Origin: Alcaligenaceae bacterium
Lineage (GTDB): Bacteria; Pseudomonadota; Gammaproteobacteria; Burkholderiales; Burkholderiaceae_B
Assembly: GCA_013205565.1 (NCBI GenBank)
Contig: JABMMM010000047.1
Coordinates: 48,588 to 112,587 of the forward strand
Direction: 5' to 3'
Length of the DNA stretch: 64,000 nucleotides
Positions within the stretch are counted from its first letter, which is position 1; each line of letters begins with the position of its first letter. The notes below the pieces were generated by a model. The model saw only the letters and a program-made list of their open reading frames with translations. It was not told the DNA's origin and searched no databases. Positions 1 through 9,618 of this stretch are shown here, piece by piece. The position numbers were made by a program, and so were the translations under genes.

Positions 1-2
1 TG

Positions 3-209
3 ACACGGCCTTTTAGTTACTTAGGCCTGCCGGTATTGACCATGCCGATGGGCTGTGATCAGAGAGGGCTGCCCATGGGCGTGCAGTTAGTTGGGCGTCC
101 GTTTGGCGAGGCGCGGCTGTTATCGATGGCACATCTTTTAGAAGTGCAAAGCGGCTGGGATCGCTTAGCCCGACTGCGGCACGCTCAGCAATTAAAAGGC
201 AAAACATAA
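3..209 (+). CDS. Amidase (GatA/AtzF-like), C-terminal fragment truncated by window start
   Basis: Frame 3 reads ...SYLGLPVLTMPMGCDQRGLPMGVQLVGRPFGEARLLSMAHLLE..., typical of an amidase-signature C-terminus; TAA at 207-209 overlaps the next ATG (TAATG). Confidence 0.85.
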   Translation, partial: TRPFSYLGLPVLTMPMGCDQRGLPMGVQLVGRPFGEARLLSMAHLLEVQSGWDRLARLRHAQQLKGKT

Positions 210-895
210 TGACGACTTGGGATTCTTATTTAAGCGAGCAAGACCGCGCTGTTTTAGCGCGTGGAAAATTCGGGCGACGCATGGGCTTTGGAAACAAACC
301 TGCGGTGATCGTGATTGATGCGCAAAAGTATATGGTTGGTGAGGCTGGCCATGACCAGCACTGGCCTTCGAGTTGTGGCGAGGTTGGTCGGCTGGCGGTA
401 CACCAAATTGTCAAAGTGGTGCAGGCGGCGCAGGCTGCGCAGGTCCCTTGTTTTTTTACCTTATTCGAGATCGATCGTTCTGGCAACGACATGGGGATCT
501 ATCGAAATAAGCGTGATTTACTGGATTCAGAGCATTGGTGTCTGGCGGGCTCGGTTGGCGCAGAATTAGTTGAACAATTAAGCCCATGTTCGCGCGATAT
601 TGTTTTTGTTAAAAAGAAACCGAGTGGTTTTCACGGTACGCCTTTGTTAGGGTATTTGCTTGAGCGAGGCATTGATACAGTCATTATCGTGGGCGGAGCC
701 ACGAGTAATTGTATTCGTGCGACAGTGTTTGATGCGGCTTCATATAATCTTCGCGCAATCGTCGCACAAGAGGCTGTATTCGATCGAATCCCGGTATCGC
801 ACGCGATCTCTTTATTTGATATGGATCGCCAATTTGCCGATGTGACTGCCGTGGCCGAGGTGGTGCAGTACTTAAATACTTATTCAAAAAAGTAA
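209..895 (+). CDS. Isochorismatase family cysteine hydrolase (N-carbamoylsarcosine amidohydrolase-like)
   Basis: 228 aa; AVIVIDAQ..., FVKKKPSGFHGTPLLGYLLERGIDTVIIVGGATSNCIRATVFDAASYN pattern. Confidence 0.85.
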   Translation: MTTWDSYLSEQDRAVLARGKFGRRMGFGNKPAVIVIDAQKYMVGEAGHDQHWPSSCGEVGRLAVHQIVKVVQAAQAAQVPCFFTLFEIDRSGNDMGIYRNKRDLLDSEHWCLAGSVGAELVEQLSPCSRDIVFVKKKPSGFHGTPLLGYLLERGIDTVIIVGGATSNCIRATVFDAASYNLRAIVAQEAVFDRIPVSHAISLFDMDRQFADVTAVAEVVQYLNTYSKK

Positions 896-913
896 AATTT
901 AAAGGTCAGAGGC

Positions 914-1777
914 ATGCGCAGCAAATTATTTGTACCCGCCTCACGCCCTGAGCTGTTTGCAAAAGCGCTATCTAGCGCAGCCGATGCAATATCTTTTGAT
1001 CTTGAAGATGCCGTCGAAGAAAGCCGTAAGCCAGCTGCGCGCGTGGCCTTACAGAATCTTTTTAAAGAGGATTTGTCGGCAAATCAGAAATTGATTGTGG
1101 TGCGGATCAATGCGATTGAGACACCTCATTTTTTAGCAGACCTTGACGCCATCGTCTGCGCAGCAACGCAGGTGATTAATATTCCGATGGTAGAGGATCC
1201 AGCTACCATCAGAGCCGCTGCCGAGGCGCTTGAAAAATTTGAGTCTCAACGAGGGCTCACGAGACCGATCAGGATTTTGGTCAATATAGAGTCACCAAAA
1301 GGGTTAAGGCGTGCCGCAGAACTAGCGGGCGCGCACTCTCGCGTGGTTGGTTTGCAAATTGGCTTTGGCGACTTGTTCGCGCCCCTTGGGATCGCGTCAT
1401 GCGAACCGGCTGCTTTGCAAGCCGTGCGCGTCGCCGTACGCTTTGCCGCAGGCGAGGCGGGCGTTCATGCCTACGATGGCGCGTTTGTTGATATCGCGAA
1501 TCCCGAAGCCTTCAAGCTTGACGCTCAAGCTGCACAACGCTTAGGCTTTATGGGTAAGAGCTGTATTCATCCCTCTCAAATCGCGCTTGCCAACGAGGTT
1601 TTTCGGCCAAGCGATGCCGCGATTGCGCACGCTGTGCGCGTGCTCGAGACCACGAGTCAAAAGTTGGCAGCTGGGGTGGGGGCCTTTGTTGTCGATGGCC
1701 GCTTGATTGATGGCCCCTTTATTACCGAGGCTGAGCATACGGTGGCGCTTGCTAAGCGCTTAGGATTGTTGGCCTAG
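914..1777 (+). CDS. HpcH/HpaI aldolase / citrate lyase beta subunit-like (CitE-like)
   Basis: MRSKLFVPASRPELFAKALSSAADAISFDLEDAVEE...; GKSCIHPSQI motif. Confidence 0.9.
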   Translation: MRSKLFVPASRPELFAKALSSAADAISFDLEDAVEESRKPAARVALQNLFKEDLSANQKLIVVRINAIETPHFLADLDAIVCAATQVINIPMVEDPATIRAAAEALEKFESQRGLTRPIRILVNIESPKGLRRAAELAGAHSRVVGLQIGFGDLFAPLGIASCEPAALQAVRVAVRFAAGEAGVHAYDGAFVDIANPEAFKLDAQAAQRLGFMGKSCIHPSQIALANEVFRPSDAAIAHAVRVLETTSQKLAAGVGAFVVDGRLIDGPFITEAEHTVALAKRLGLLA

Positions 1778-1803
1778 TTCGTGCACGCGCAAACGCGAAG
1801 GGT

Positions 1804-2421
1804 CTAAACAATCGTCAATACGTCAGCTACCGGCAAGCGTGGTTTTTGCGGCCAATTGCCGGGTGCGGCGTAGCCCACTGCAACCAACATTGCCGGAATG
1901 TCGTTGGCTGAGAGTTTGAATTCACGCGCGACGTCAGCGGGTACGAAGCCGATCATGGGGCCGCTGACTAAGCCCATGCCTTGCGCAGCCAACATCAACG
2001 TCATGGCGCCCATTGAGGCCGAACGAATCGCTTCGTCGCGTTGGCGTTGTGGATTATTTTCGTGCCCACCGGCGGCCATCGCGACCCAGCTATCGTGCGT
2101 AGCTTGATCGATGAGCCCTGCAGCGACCGACGGTTTGAGGGCGCGCGCGAGCGTCTTATGCGCCTCAAGCGTGCCACAAACAATGAAAGTTACCGAAGCA
2201 TCGACAACCTTTTGTTGACCATACGAGGCGGCTTTTAAGCGCTCTTTGGCCTCAGGGGATTGCACGGCGATGAATTTCCAGTTCTGAAAATTGAAGGCGG
2301 TGGGTGCACAGGTGGCGAGCCGAACCAACTCTTGAATTTGTGTAGCACTGAGTGTTTTGACTGGATCAAATTGGTTAGCTGAAATGCGTTGTTCGATTAC
2401 GTTTTGAATTGAATCAGTCAT
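1804..2421 (-). CDS. Nitroreductase family protein
   Basis: 205 aa; CAPTAFNFQNWKFIAV, MGAMTLMLAAQGMGLVSGPMIGF motifs of FMN nitroreductases. Confidence 0.85.
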   Translation of the reverse strand: MTDSIQNVIEQRISANQFDPVKTLSATQIQELVRLATCAPTAFNFQNWKFIAVQSPEAKERLKAASYGQQKVVDASVTFIVCGTLEAHKTLARALKPSVAAGLIDQATHDSWVAMAAGGHENNPQRQRDEAIRSASMGAMTLMLAAQGMGLVSGPMIGFVPADVAREFKLSANDIPAMLVAVGYAAPGNWPQKPRLPVADVLTIV

Positions 2422-2509
2422 ATTGTCATTTTTAAAAAAAGGGGAGGATAAAAGATAAATGGCAATCGACTCAAGAAAATCGCTTGACCAGTTTAGCTTG
2501 TTTGGGTCG

Positions 2510-5500
2510 CTACACCTTCAAGGCTTGCGCGAGTAACTGAGCGGTGTGTATGGCCTTAAGCTCAGCGCCATCGTGAATCTGATGCCGACAGCTTGTGCCG
2601 TCTGCGACGACAACGGTGCTCGCTGCGCGGTTACGCACTGCAGGCAACAGGGCGAACTCAGCCATTTGCAAAGAGGCCTGATGGTGCTCTGCTTCATAGC
2701 CAAAACTGCCGGCCATGCCGCAGCAAGAGGATTCAATCGTCGAGACTTTTAGCTCGGGTATCCAGCTTAAAACGGTTTGAACAGGGGTCAGTGCATCAAA
2801 CGCTTTCTGATGACAATGGCCGTGCAGTAAGGCGTTGTTGTAGTCAACGGGCTCAAGCTTGATCTTAAAACGCCCGGCTTTTTGTTCGCGGACTAAAAAC
2901 TCTTCAAATAAAAACGCTTGCTTAGCCAGCTGTTGCGCCTGCTCGCCATAACCATAGTGCAAAAATTCGTCACGTAGCGTCAGTAAGCACGAGGGTTCAA
3001 GACCAACAATTGCCACGCCCTGTTCGACAAAGGGCCTTAAGGTGTCAAGCGTGCGCTTGGCCTCGGCCTTGGCTTGCTCGATTAAGCCTGCAGACAAGAA
3101 GGTACGCCCGCAGCACAAAGGGCGTTCTCCCGCCCGTACGTTGAAGTGAACGGTATAGCCCGCAGCTTCTAGCACGCGCTGTGCGGCGTGCGCGTTCTCG
3201 GCTTCAAGATAATTACTAAAGGTGTCGACAAACAGTAAAACGTTTTTATTTCCTGCAACAGGCGAAGCTGTGTTCACTTTTGCGCTGTTTAAAAAAGGTG
3301 TCTTGAAATGCGGCAATGAGCGTTGTGTCGCAAAACCCAACGCTCGTTTAGTCAACGCACCCAGTACCGGTAGCGCTTGCGCAAGGTTTAATAAAGTACC
3401 AAAGCGACTTGCCCAAGGTGCATAGTGCGGCATAAAGGCGATTAAACGATCGCGTAGCGTGATGCCGTGCGCTTTGCCCCAGGCGGCACGCGCCTCGATT
3501 TTCATCTTGGCCATATCGACGCCCGTTGGGCAGTCGCGCTTACAGCCTTTGCAAGAGACACAGAGATCCAACGCCTCTTTGACTTCTATACTTGCTAAGC
3601 CGGCAGTACCAATTTGCCCAGAAAGTGCCTGTCGTAAGGTATTGGCGCGCCCCCGAGTCACGTGTTGTTCGTCTTTAGTGATGCGATAGCTTGGGCACAT
3701 CGTGCCCGCATCGAACTTACGGCAATGCCCATTGTTATTGCACATCTCGACGGCAGAGGCCAAGCCGTTGGTCAGGTCGACACCTGTACCAGGTTGAGTT
3801 TCAGCACCGGTTAAGGGGTCGCGTAAAACGTTCCAGCTTGACCAGTCGAGGCCGGTTTGAAGCGCTGGCACTTGATAGTTAGGTGCATAGCGAAAATAAT
3901 TGCGATCATCCATTTTGGGCGGATGAATCATCTTATCGGGATTGAAACGATTATCGGGATCAAACAGCGTTTTAATTTCGGCGAAGGCCTGATGAATACG
4001 CGGGCCGTACTGCCAGGCGACCCATTCGCCGCGGCACAGACCGTCGCCATGTTCGCCTGAAAACGCACCTTTGTATTCGCGCACCAACGCCGAGGTTTCT
4101 TCAGCGATCGCACGCATCTTAATTGCTCCGTCGAGTCGCATATCTAAAATTGGTCTTACGTGAAGCGTACCAACACTTGCATGGGCGTACCAAGTGCCTT
4201 CAGTACCATAGCGATTAAAGACCTCGGTCAAACGCTCGGTGTATTGCGCCAGATGCTCGAGAGGAACGGCACAGTCTTCAACAAACGAGACCGGTTTACC
4301 ATCGCCCTTCATGCTCATCATGATATTTAAACCGGCTTTGCGTACATCCCATAAAGACTTTTGCGCACTGGCCTCGGGCATTTTGACAACGCTGTTAGGC
4401 AAGCCATGATCGCCTAACAGCGTCTCAAGAGCCTCTAGTTTTTTGAGTAATGCAGCTTGCTCTTCGCCGGCAAATTCGACTAATAAAATGGCGGCAGGTT
4501 GCCCAAGTAGAGCTTTCTCAACAACTGGCCTGAAAGCGGGGTTAGACATCGCTAGGTCGATCATGGTGCGATCGACTAACTCGACTGCTGTTGGATTGAG
4601 TTTCACGATGTGCTGTGCCGAATCCATCGCTTTATAAAAGCTTTGAAAGTTCACAACGCCCAGCACTTTGTGAACAGGCAGGGGGCACAGCTTAAGAGTG
4701 ATCTGACGGCTATACGCTAACGTGCCCTCAGAGCCAACTAACAGGTGCGCAAGGTTGGCGATGCCATCGTCGGTGTAAGCGCGCGGATTTTGGCATTCAA
4801 ATAAGTCGATGTTGTAACCTGCGACGCGACGCAAGACCTTTGGAATGCGCTCGGCTAACTCGGCGCGTTCGCGCGTGGCAATCGTTTTGAGTATTTCAAG
4901 AATACTTTGTAATCGAGCACCAGAGACGGGTTCGCTTAAAGAGCCAAAGCGCGCTTGGGTTCCGTCTGCCAGCACCGCATCGACCGCCAGCACGTTGTGC
5001 ACCATGTTGCCATATTCGATCGAGCGCGAGCCACAAGAATTATTGCCAGTCATTCCACCAATCGTGCATTGCGCACCCGTCGAGACATCAACCGGGAACC
5101 ATAAGCCGTGCGGCTTGAGCCAAGCATTTAAGTGGTCAAGCACCATGCCCGGTTCAACGGTGATTGTTTGCGCGGTAGCGTCAAAGGCAATGACATTGCA
5201 AAGCCATTTGCTGTTGTCAATGATCAGCGCATCGCCAACGGTCTGCCCGCACTGACTGGTGCCAGCGCCGCGCGACAGTACCGCGATTTTTTTCTCACGT
5301 GCGATGTCAAGTGCGCGCAGCACATCGGCTTGATCGCGTGGCACAACCACCCCAATTGGGGTGATTTGATAAATCGAAGCGTCGGTTGAGTACCGTGCGC
5401 GCGAGCCCGCGTCAAATAAAACATCGCCTCGCAATTCTTTGCGTAACAATTGAGCGAGGGGCGAACCAGTGCTAGCCGTCGAGGGTAAAAAGTGCAGAGG

Positions 5501-5533
5501 CTTGGCCACCCCTGTTGTTGCAAGTAGACTCAT
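2510..5533 (-). CDS. FAD-binding and (4Fe-4S) oxidoreductase, D-lactate/2-hydroxyglutarate dehydrogenase-like (YdiJ/GlcD-GlcF fusion type)
   Basis: 1007 aa; FAD_binding_4 region, CVSCKGCKRDCP Fe-S motif, CCGRTF and CCGMAGSFGYE (CCG domains). Confidence 0.88.
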   Translation of the reverse strand: MSLLATTGVAKPLHFLPSTASTGSPLAQLLRKELRGDVLFDAGSRARYSTDASIYQITPIGVVVPRDQADVLRALDIAREKKIAVLSRGAGTSQCGQTVGDALIIDNSKWLCNVIAFDATAQTITVEPGMVLDHLNAWLKPHGLWFPVDVSTGAQCTIGGMTGNNSCGSRSIEYGNMVHNVLAVDAVLADGTQARFGSLSEPVSGARLQSILEILKTIATRERAELAERIPKVLRRVAGYNIDLFECQNPRAYTDDGIANLAHLLVGSEGTLAYSRQITLKLCPLPVHKVLGVVNFQSFYKAMDSAQHIVKLNPTAVELVDRTMIDLAMSNPAFRPVVEKALLGQPAAILLVEFAGEEQAALLKKLEALETLLGDHGLPNSVVKMPEASAQKSLWDVRKAGLNIMMSMKGDGKPVSFVEDCAVPLEHLAQYTERLTEVFNRYGTEGTWYAHASVGTLHVRPILDMRLDGAIKMRAIAEETSALVREYKGAFSGEHGDGLCRGEWVAWQYGPRIHQAFAEIKTLFDPDNRFNPDKMIHPPKMDDRNYFRYAPNYQVPALQTGLDWSSWNVLRDPLTGAETQPGTGVDLTNGLASAVEMCNNNGHCRKFDAGTMCPSYRITKDEQHVTRGRANTLRQALSGQIGTAGLASIEVKEALDLCVSCKGCKRDCPTGVDMAKMKIEARAAWGKAHGITLRDRLIAFMPHYAPWASRFGTLLNLAQALPVLGALTKRALGFATQRSLPHFKTPFLNSAKVNTASPVAGNKNVLLFVDTFSNYLEAENAHAAQRVLEAAGYTVHFNVRAGERPLCCGRTFLSAGLIEQAKAEAKRTLDTLRPFVEQGVAIVGLEPSCLLTLRDEFLHYGYGEQAQQLAKQAFLFEEFLVREQKAGRFKIKLEPVDYNNALLHGHCHQKAFDALTPVQTVLSWIPELKVSTIESSCCGMAGSFGYEAEHHQASLQMAEFALLPAVRNRAASTVVVADGTSCRHQIHDGAELKAIHTAQLLAQALKV

Positions 5534-5575
5534 TGTTTTCTCTGCGAAACCTTGTCGTTGAGAGCGAGGACGACC

Positions 5576-6790
5576 TTATGCTCCGTGGGAAAAATAATCC
5601 ATGCCGGCTTGCACGCCACTGCCGGCAAGCTTGACGCCCGATAGCTTTAAGCCCATCTCGACCCCTGCTAGCGTGGCCAGCAGCGTGAGGTCGTTGCTGT
5701 CGCCCAGGTGCCCGATTCTGAACATGCGGCCTTTGACTTTACCCAAGCCCGTGCCTAGTGACAAGTCAAAACGGCGGTGAATCAATTTGCGAATTTCGTC
5801 TGCGTCCACGCCAACAGGTGTGATGACGCCGGTCAAAATCGGCGAGTAGACGCTCGGGTCTGCGCACTGAATCGGCAAGCCCCAGGCGTTCACGGCGGCG
5901 CGCACGCCTGCTGCCCACCGTTGATGGCGCGCCAAAATATTGTCAAACCCTTCTTCGGCGAACATATCAATCGCCTCTGACAGGCCATACAGAAGATTGG
6001 TGTTCGGGGTCGAGGGCCAGTAGCCACCTTTGTTTATATCAATGACTTCATCCCAGGCCCAAAACGAACGTGGTAGTTTGGCGGTTTTTGAGGCCTCAAG
6101 CGCGCGCACTGACAAGGCGTTAAAGCTCAAGCCCGGCGGCAGCATTAAGCCCTTTTGCGAGGCAGAAATCGAGACGTCTATCCCCCACTCATCGTGCCGA
6201 TAATCGGCGCTGCCCAACCCCGAAATGGTGTCAACCATCAGTAAGGCCGGATGTTTGGCATCGTCCATGGCTTTTCTGACCGCGACGATGTCTGAGGTCA
6301 CGCCGGTTGAGGTCTCGTTGTGGACGACACACACAGCTTTGATGCTGTGCTCGCGGTCTTGCACAAGGCGGTCGTGAATTTGATTCGCTTGAACGCCCCG
6401 GCGCCAACTCGCGAAGTCGGGAAATTGATCGTCGTGGCCTTGAAATGCTAAGACTTCTGTCTTGAGTCCGAGGCGGGTGGCGAGTCGATCCCATAAAAAG
6501 GCAAAGTGGCCCGTTTCGTACATTAAAACGTGATCGCCCGGACTTAAGGTGTTTGCCAACGCGGCCTCCCAGGCGCCGGTGCCCGACGCGGGATAAATGA
6601 TAACGGGCTGTTTGGTCTTGAAAATAGTCTGCATGCCTTCAATGGCTTTGCGGCCTAGGCCCGCAAATTCTGGGCCGCGGTGATCGATTGTTGGCAGGCT
6701 AATGGCGCGCAGCACTCGGTCTGGTACGGGACTGGGACCCGGGATTTGTAGAAAATGTCGACCAGTGGGGTGAAAGTTAAGCTTAATCAT
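5576..6790 (-). CDS. Class V aminotransferase (alanine/serine-glyoxylate aminotransferase-like)
   Basis: Likely start MIKLNFHPTGRHFLQIPGPSPVPDRVLRAI at 6790; ISASQKGLMLPPGLSF PLP-lysine motif. Confidence 0.9.
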   Translation of the reverse strand: MIKLNFHPTGRHFLQIPGPSPVPDRVLRAISLPTIDHRGPEFAGLGRKAIEGMQTIFKTKQPVIIYPASGTGAWEAALANTLSPGDHVLMYETGHFAFLWDRLATRLGLKTEVLAFQGHDDQFPDFASWRRGVQANQIHDRLVQDREHSIKAVCVVHNETSTGVTSDIVAVRKAMDDAKHPALLMVDTISGLGSADYRHDEWGIDVSISASQKGLMLPPGLSFNALSVRALEASKTAKLPRSFWAWDEVIDINKGGYWPSTPNTNLLYGLSEAIDMFAEEGFDNILARHQRWAAGVRAAVNAWGLPIQCADPSVYSPILTGVITPVGVDADEIRKLIHRRFDLSLGTGLGKVKGRMFRIGHLGDSNDLTLLATLAGVEMGLKLSGVKLAGSGVQAGMDYFSHGA

Positions 6791-6947
6791 CAACGCTCCA
6801 AGCGATTCATAGGGCAAATTACCACAATCAGCCGAGTTTTGATGGCAAAGCTGACTTGCGCTGCGGGTCGCTTGGGCAGCGAAGCTAAGCGAGACACTGA
6901 GCGAAACGACAAGCAAAAGGTGGTATCTTGTATTTTAGGTTGTGTGA

Positions 6948-8477
6948 GTGGCTGGCGAGCAAAGTCAGGCGCCAATAAACAAAAAGACAAAAAAGGCACG
7001 TGCGCGGCCGGTGAGACAACGATTTATTCGCTTTAGAGTTTTTAAATTATTGGTGGTGACGACCGTGATGGGGTCGTTTTCAGCATGCGCGCCCTTGCCA
7101 TCTGAGGATTCGCGCTTTGTCGAAAAAACGAGCCAAGATTTCTCTACGACAATCACTTTTGCTGCGTCGCCGTCGCTTTGGCCAAGTGAAGACTGGTGGT
7201 CGACGTATCGCGATGAACAGTTGAATCAGCTGATACGCGAGGCATTAAAAGATTCGCCCGATCTGGCGCTGGCGCAGGCACGGGTACAGCGGGCTCAGGC
7301 TTTGGCTGAGGTAGCGGGGGCACCGTTGTTGCCCCAGATAACGGGCTCGGGTGCCTTGACCTCTCAGCGTCTCAGCTACAACTACCTAACGCCTGAGGCT
7401 GCGGTGACGCGCGGCTGGAATCAATTCGGACAGGCTGCACTTAACCTGAACTGGGAGATCGATTTTTGGGGTAAGTATCGCGCTGGACTGGCGGCAGCGA
7501 CCTCAGAAGTTCAAGCCAAGCTTGCCGAGCAGGCGCAGGCTGCACTGATACTCACCACTGCGACCGGGACGGCTTACGCAGAGCTCGCCCGCTTGTTTGC
7601 TCAGCAAGATGCAACACTGCGTGCCGTTGAAGTGCGGGAAAAAACCGCCAGTTTATTTGCCGAGCGGTTTAAGCACGGTCTAGAGACGCGCGGTGGGGTG
7701 CGCGAGGCTGACGCGAAAGGCGCGCAGTCAAAGACTGATCTGTTGCTGCTTGCCGAGCAAATTGGCTTGCAGCGTAATCGTTTGGCAGCCCTGGTTGGAG
7801 CAGGGCCAGACCGTGGATTATCAATATTGCGTCCCAGCGTAACGCTTGACGCTGTCGTGGGTCTGCCCAAACAGCTAGCGGCCGATTTATTGGGACGACG
7901 GCCAGACGTGGCGGCGGCCAGAGTGCAGGCCCAGGCCCAAGCCTCGCGTATCGAGCAAAAACAAGCCGATTTTTATCCGAACATCAATCTGGCGGGCTTT
8001 CTTGGTTTGCAGTCGCTTGGGCTCGAACGTCTTGGGCAGGGCGGTTCGTTGTTCGGCAGTGTGGGCCCTGCATTGACTTTGCCTATTTTTACTGGCGGTC
8101 GCTTGCAGGGCGAATTAAAAAGTGCACGCGCAAGTTACGATGAAGCGGTGGCTAATTACAACCGTACCTTAGTTCAGGCCTTTCAGGACGTGGCCGACGC
8201 CGTGACGAGTCTGAAGGCCTTGTCTGGTCAGTTAGAGCAGGCCGAGGCAGGCCTTGAAGCAGCGCTAGAGGCCTTTCAAATTGCTGCAAATCGTTATCGT
8301 GGTGGCTTGGCAAATTATCTTGAAGTATTGATCTCTGAGGACACCATGCTCCTGAGCTTGCGCAGCGTGACCGACCTGAGGGCACGTCGTTTTTCTTTAT
8401 CGATCGCCTTGGTACGCGCCTTGGGTGGCGGCTACCAGTCTTCAAATTTGAACCCTTTGTTATCGCCTCGAACATGA
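6948..8477 (+). CDS. Outer-membrane efflux lipoprotein, NodT/TolC family
   Basis: Lipobox SFSAC; WWSTYRDEQLNQLIREALKDSPDLALAQARVQRAQA; internal repeat of OEP domains; overlaps the following emrA-like gene. Exact start uncertain (GTG at 6948). Confidence 0.88.
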   Translation: MAGEQSQAPINKKTKKARARPVRQRFIRFRVFKLLVVTTVMGSFSACAPLPSEDSRFVEKTSQDFSTTITFAASPSLWPSEDWWSTYRDEQLNQLIREALKDSPDLALAQARVQRAQALAEVAGAPLLPQITGSGALTSQRLSYNYLTPEAAVTRGWNQFGQAALNLNWEIDFWGKYRAGLAAATSEVQAKLAEQAQAALILTTATGTAYAELARLFAQQDATLRAVEVREKTASLFAERFKHGLETRGGVREADAKGAQSKTDLLLLAEQIGLQRNRLAALVGAGPDRGLSILRPSVTLDAVVGLPKQLAADLLGRRPDVAAARVQAQAQASRIEQKQADFYPNINLAGFLGLQSLGLERLGQGGSLFGSVGPALTLPIFTGGRLQGELKSARASYDEAVANYNRTLVQAFQDVADAVTSLKALSGQLEQAEAGLEAALEAFQIAANRYRGGLANYLEVLISEDTMLLSLRSVTDLRARRFSLSIALVRALGGGYQSSNLNPLLSPRT

Positions 8478-9613
8478 CAGATCAAACCATCGACGAAAAA
8501 TCTTCAAAGGGTCTTGCTGCTCGTACCGCAGAGCGCAAAAAATGGCTGCTTAGATTACTGTTGCTAGTGATCGTTGTTGGCGGCTGCTGGCTGATTTATT
8601 GGTTCATGTATTCTTCGCGCTTTATCTCAACGGACAATGCCTATACGGCGGTTGAGATTTCGCAGGTGACTTCCTCGGTAGAGGGTACCGTGAAGACTGT
8701 GAATGTGACCGACACGCAAGCTGTGCAGGCGGGTGATATTTTAGTGATGCTTGACGATGCCGATACGCGCTTGGCATTATTAGCGGCGCAGGCCGATCTT
8801 GGTCGCGCCATTCGTCGGGTTGAGAGTTATTTTGCGAACGATCAGGCGCTTGGTGCGCAGGTACTTGCTCGAGAGGCTGAGGTTCAGCGCGCACAGGCGC
8901 AACTCGATGCCTCTGAGGCAGATGATAATCGCGCCACGATTGATTTACGTCGTCGTAAGGCGCTCGAGAAATCGGGTTCTGTCTCGGGCGAAGAATTGAC
9001 GCGTGCTGAAAACGCCGCGAGTACGGCGAATGCTAATTTTTCTGGGGCGCGCGCCAATCTGGCGCTTGCGCGCGCCAATCTCGAGGTCGCGCGGGGCGCG
9101 AGGTTAATGAATCAGGCCTTGATTGTTGACGCTACGCTTGAAAATAATCCTGAAGTGGTATTTGCGCGTGCAAAAGTCGAGCAGGCGCAACTGAACCAGA
9201 CGCGTACGACCATTCGCGCCCCAGTTAGTGGAGTCATTGCCAAGCGGCAAGTACAGGTTGGTCAACGCGTTCACACGACAACACTGATGCTGTCAGTTGT
9301 GCCAACGCAACTCATGCACGTCAATGCAAATTTCAAAGAAGTACAGTTGCCAAAGGTCAAGATTGGTCAACGGGTTGAGTTGAGATCTGATCTGTATGGT
9401 GATGGCGTGGTGTTTAAGGGCACTGTCGAAGGTTTTTCTGGTGGGACGGGTTCTGCGTTTGCCATCATTCCCGCCCAAAATGCAACCGGTAATTGGATTA
9501 AGGTCGTGCAACGTGTTCCAGTGCGCATCAAGTTAGATTCTGACGAATTAAAAAGATATCCCTTAACGGTTGGCCTGTCGATGACGGTTAGTATCGATAT
9601 CTCAACGCGGTAG
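8474..9613 (+). CDS. HlyD-family membrane fusion protein, EmrA-like
   Basis: Single N-terminal TM, STDNAYTAVEISQVTSSVEGTVKTVNV, TTIRAPVSGVIAKRQVQVGQRV. Confidence 0.9.
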   Translation: MTDQTIDEKSSKGLAARTAERKKWLLRLLLLVIVVGGCWLIYWFMYSSRFISTDNAYTAVEISQVTSSVEGTVKTVNVTDTQAVQAGDILVMLDDADTRLALLAAQADLGRAIRRVESYFANDQALGAQVLAREAEVQRAQAQLDASEADDNRATIDLRRRKALEKSGSVSGEELTRAENAASTANANFSGARANLALARANLEVARGARLMNQALIVDATLENNPEVVFARAKVEQAQLNQTRTTIRAPVSGVIAKRQVQVGQRVHTTTLMLSVVPTQLMHVNANFKEVQLPKVKIGQRVELRSDLYGDGVVFKGTVEGFSGGTGSAFAIIPAQNATGNWIKVVQRVPVRIKLDSDELKRYPLTVGLSMTVSIDISTR

Positions 9614-9618
9614 CACTC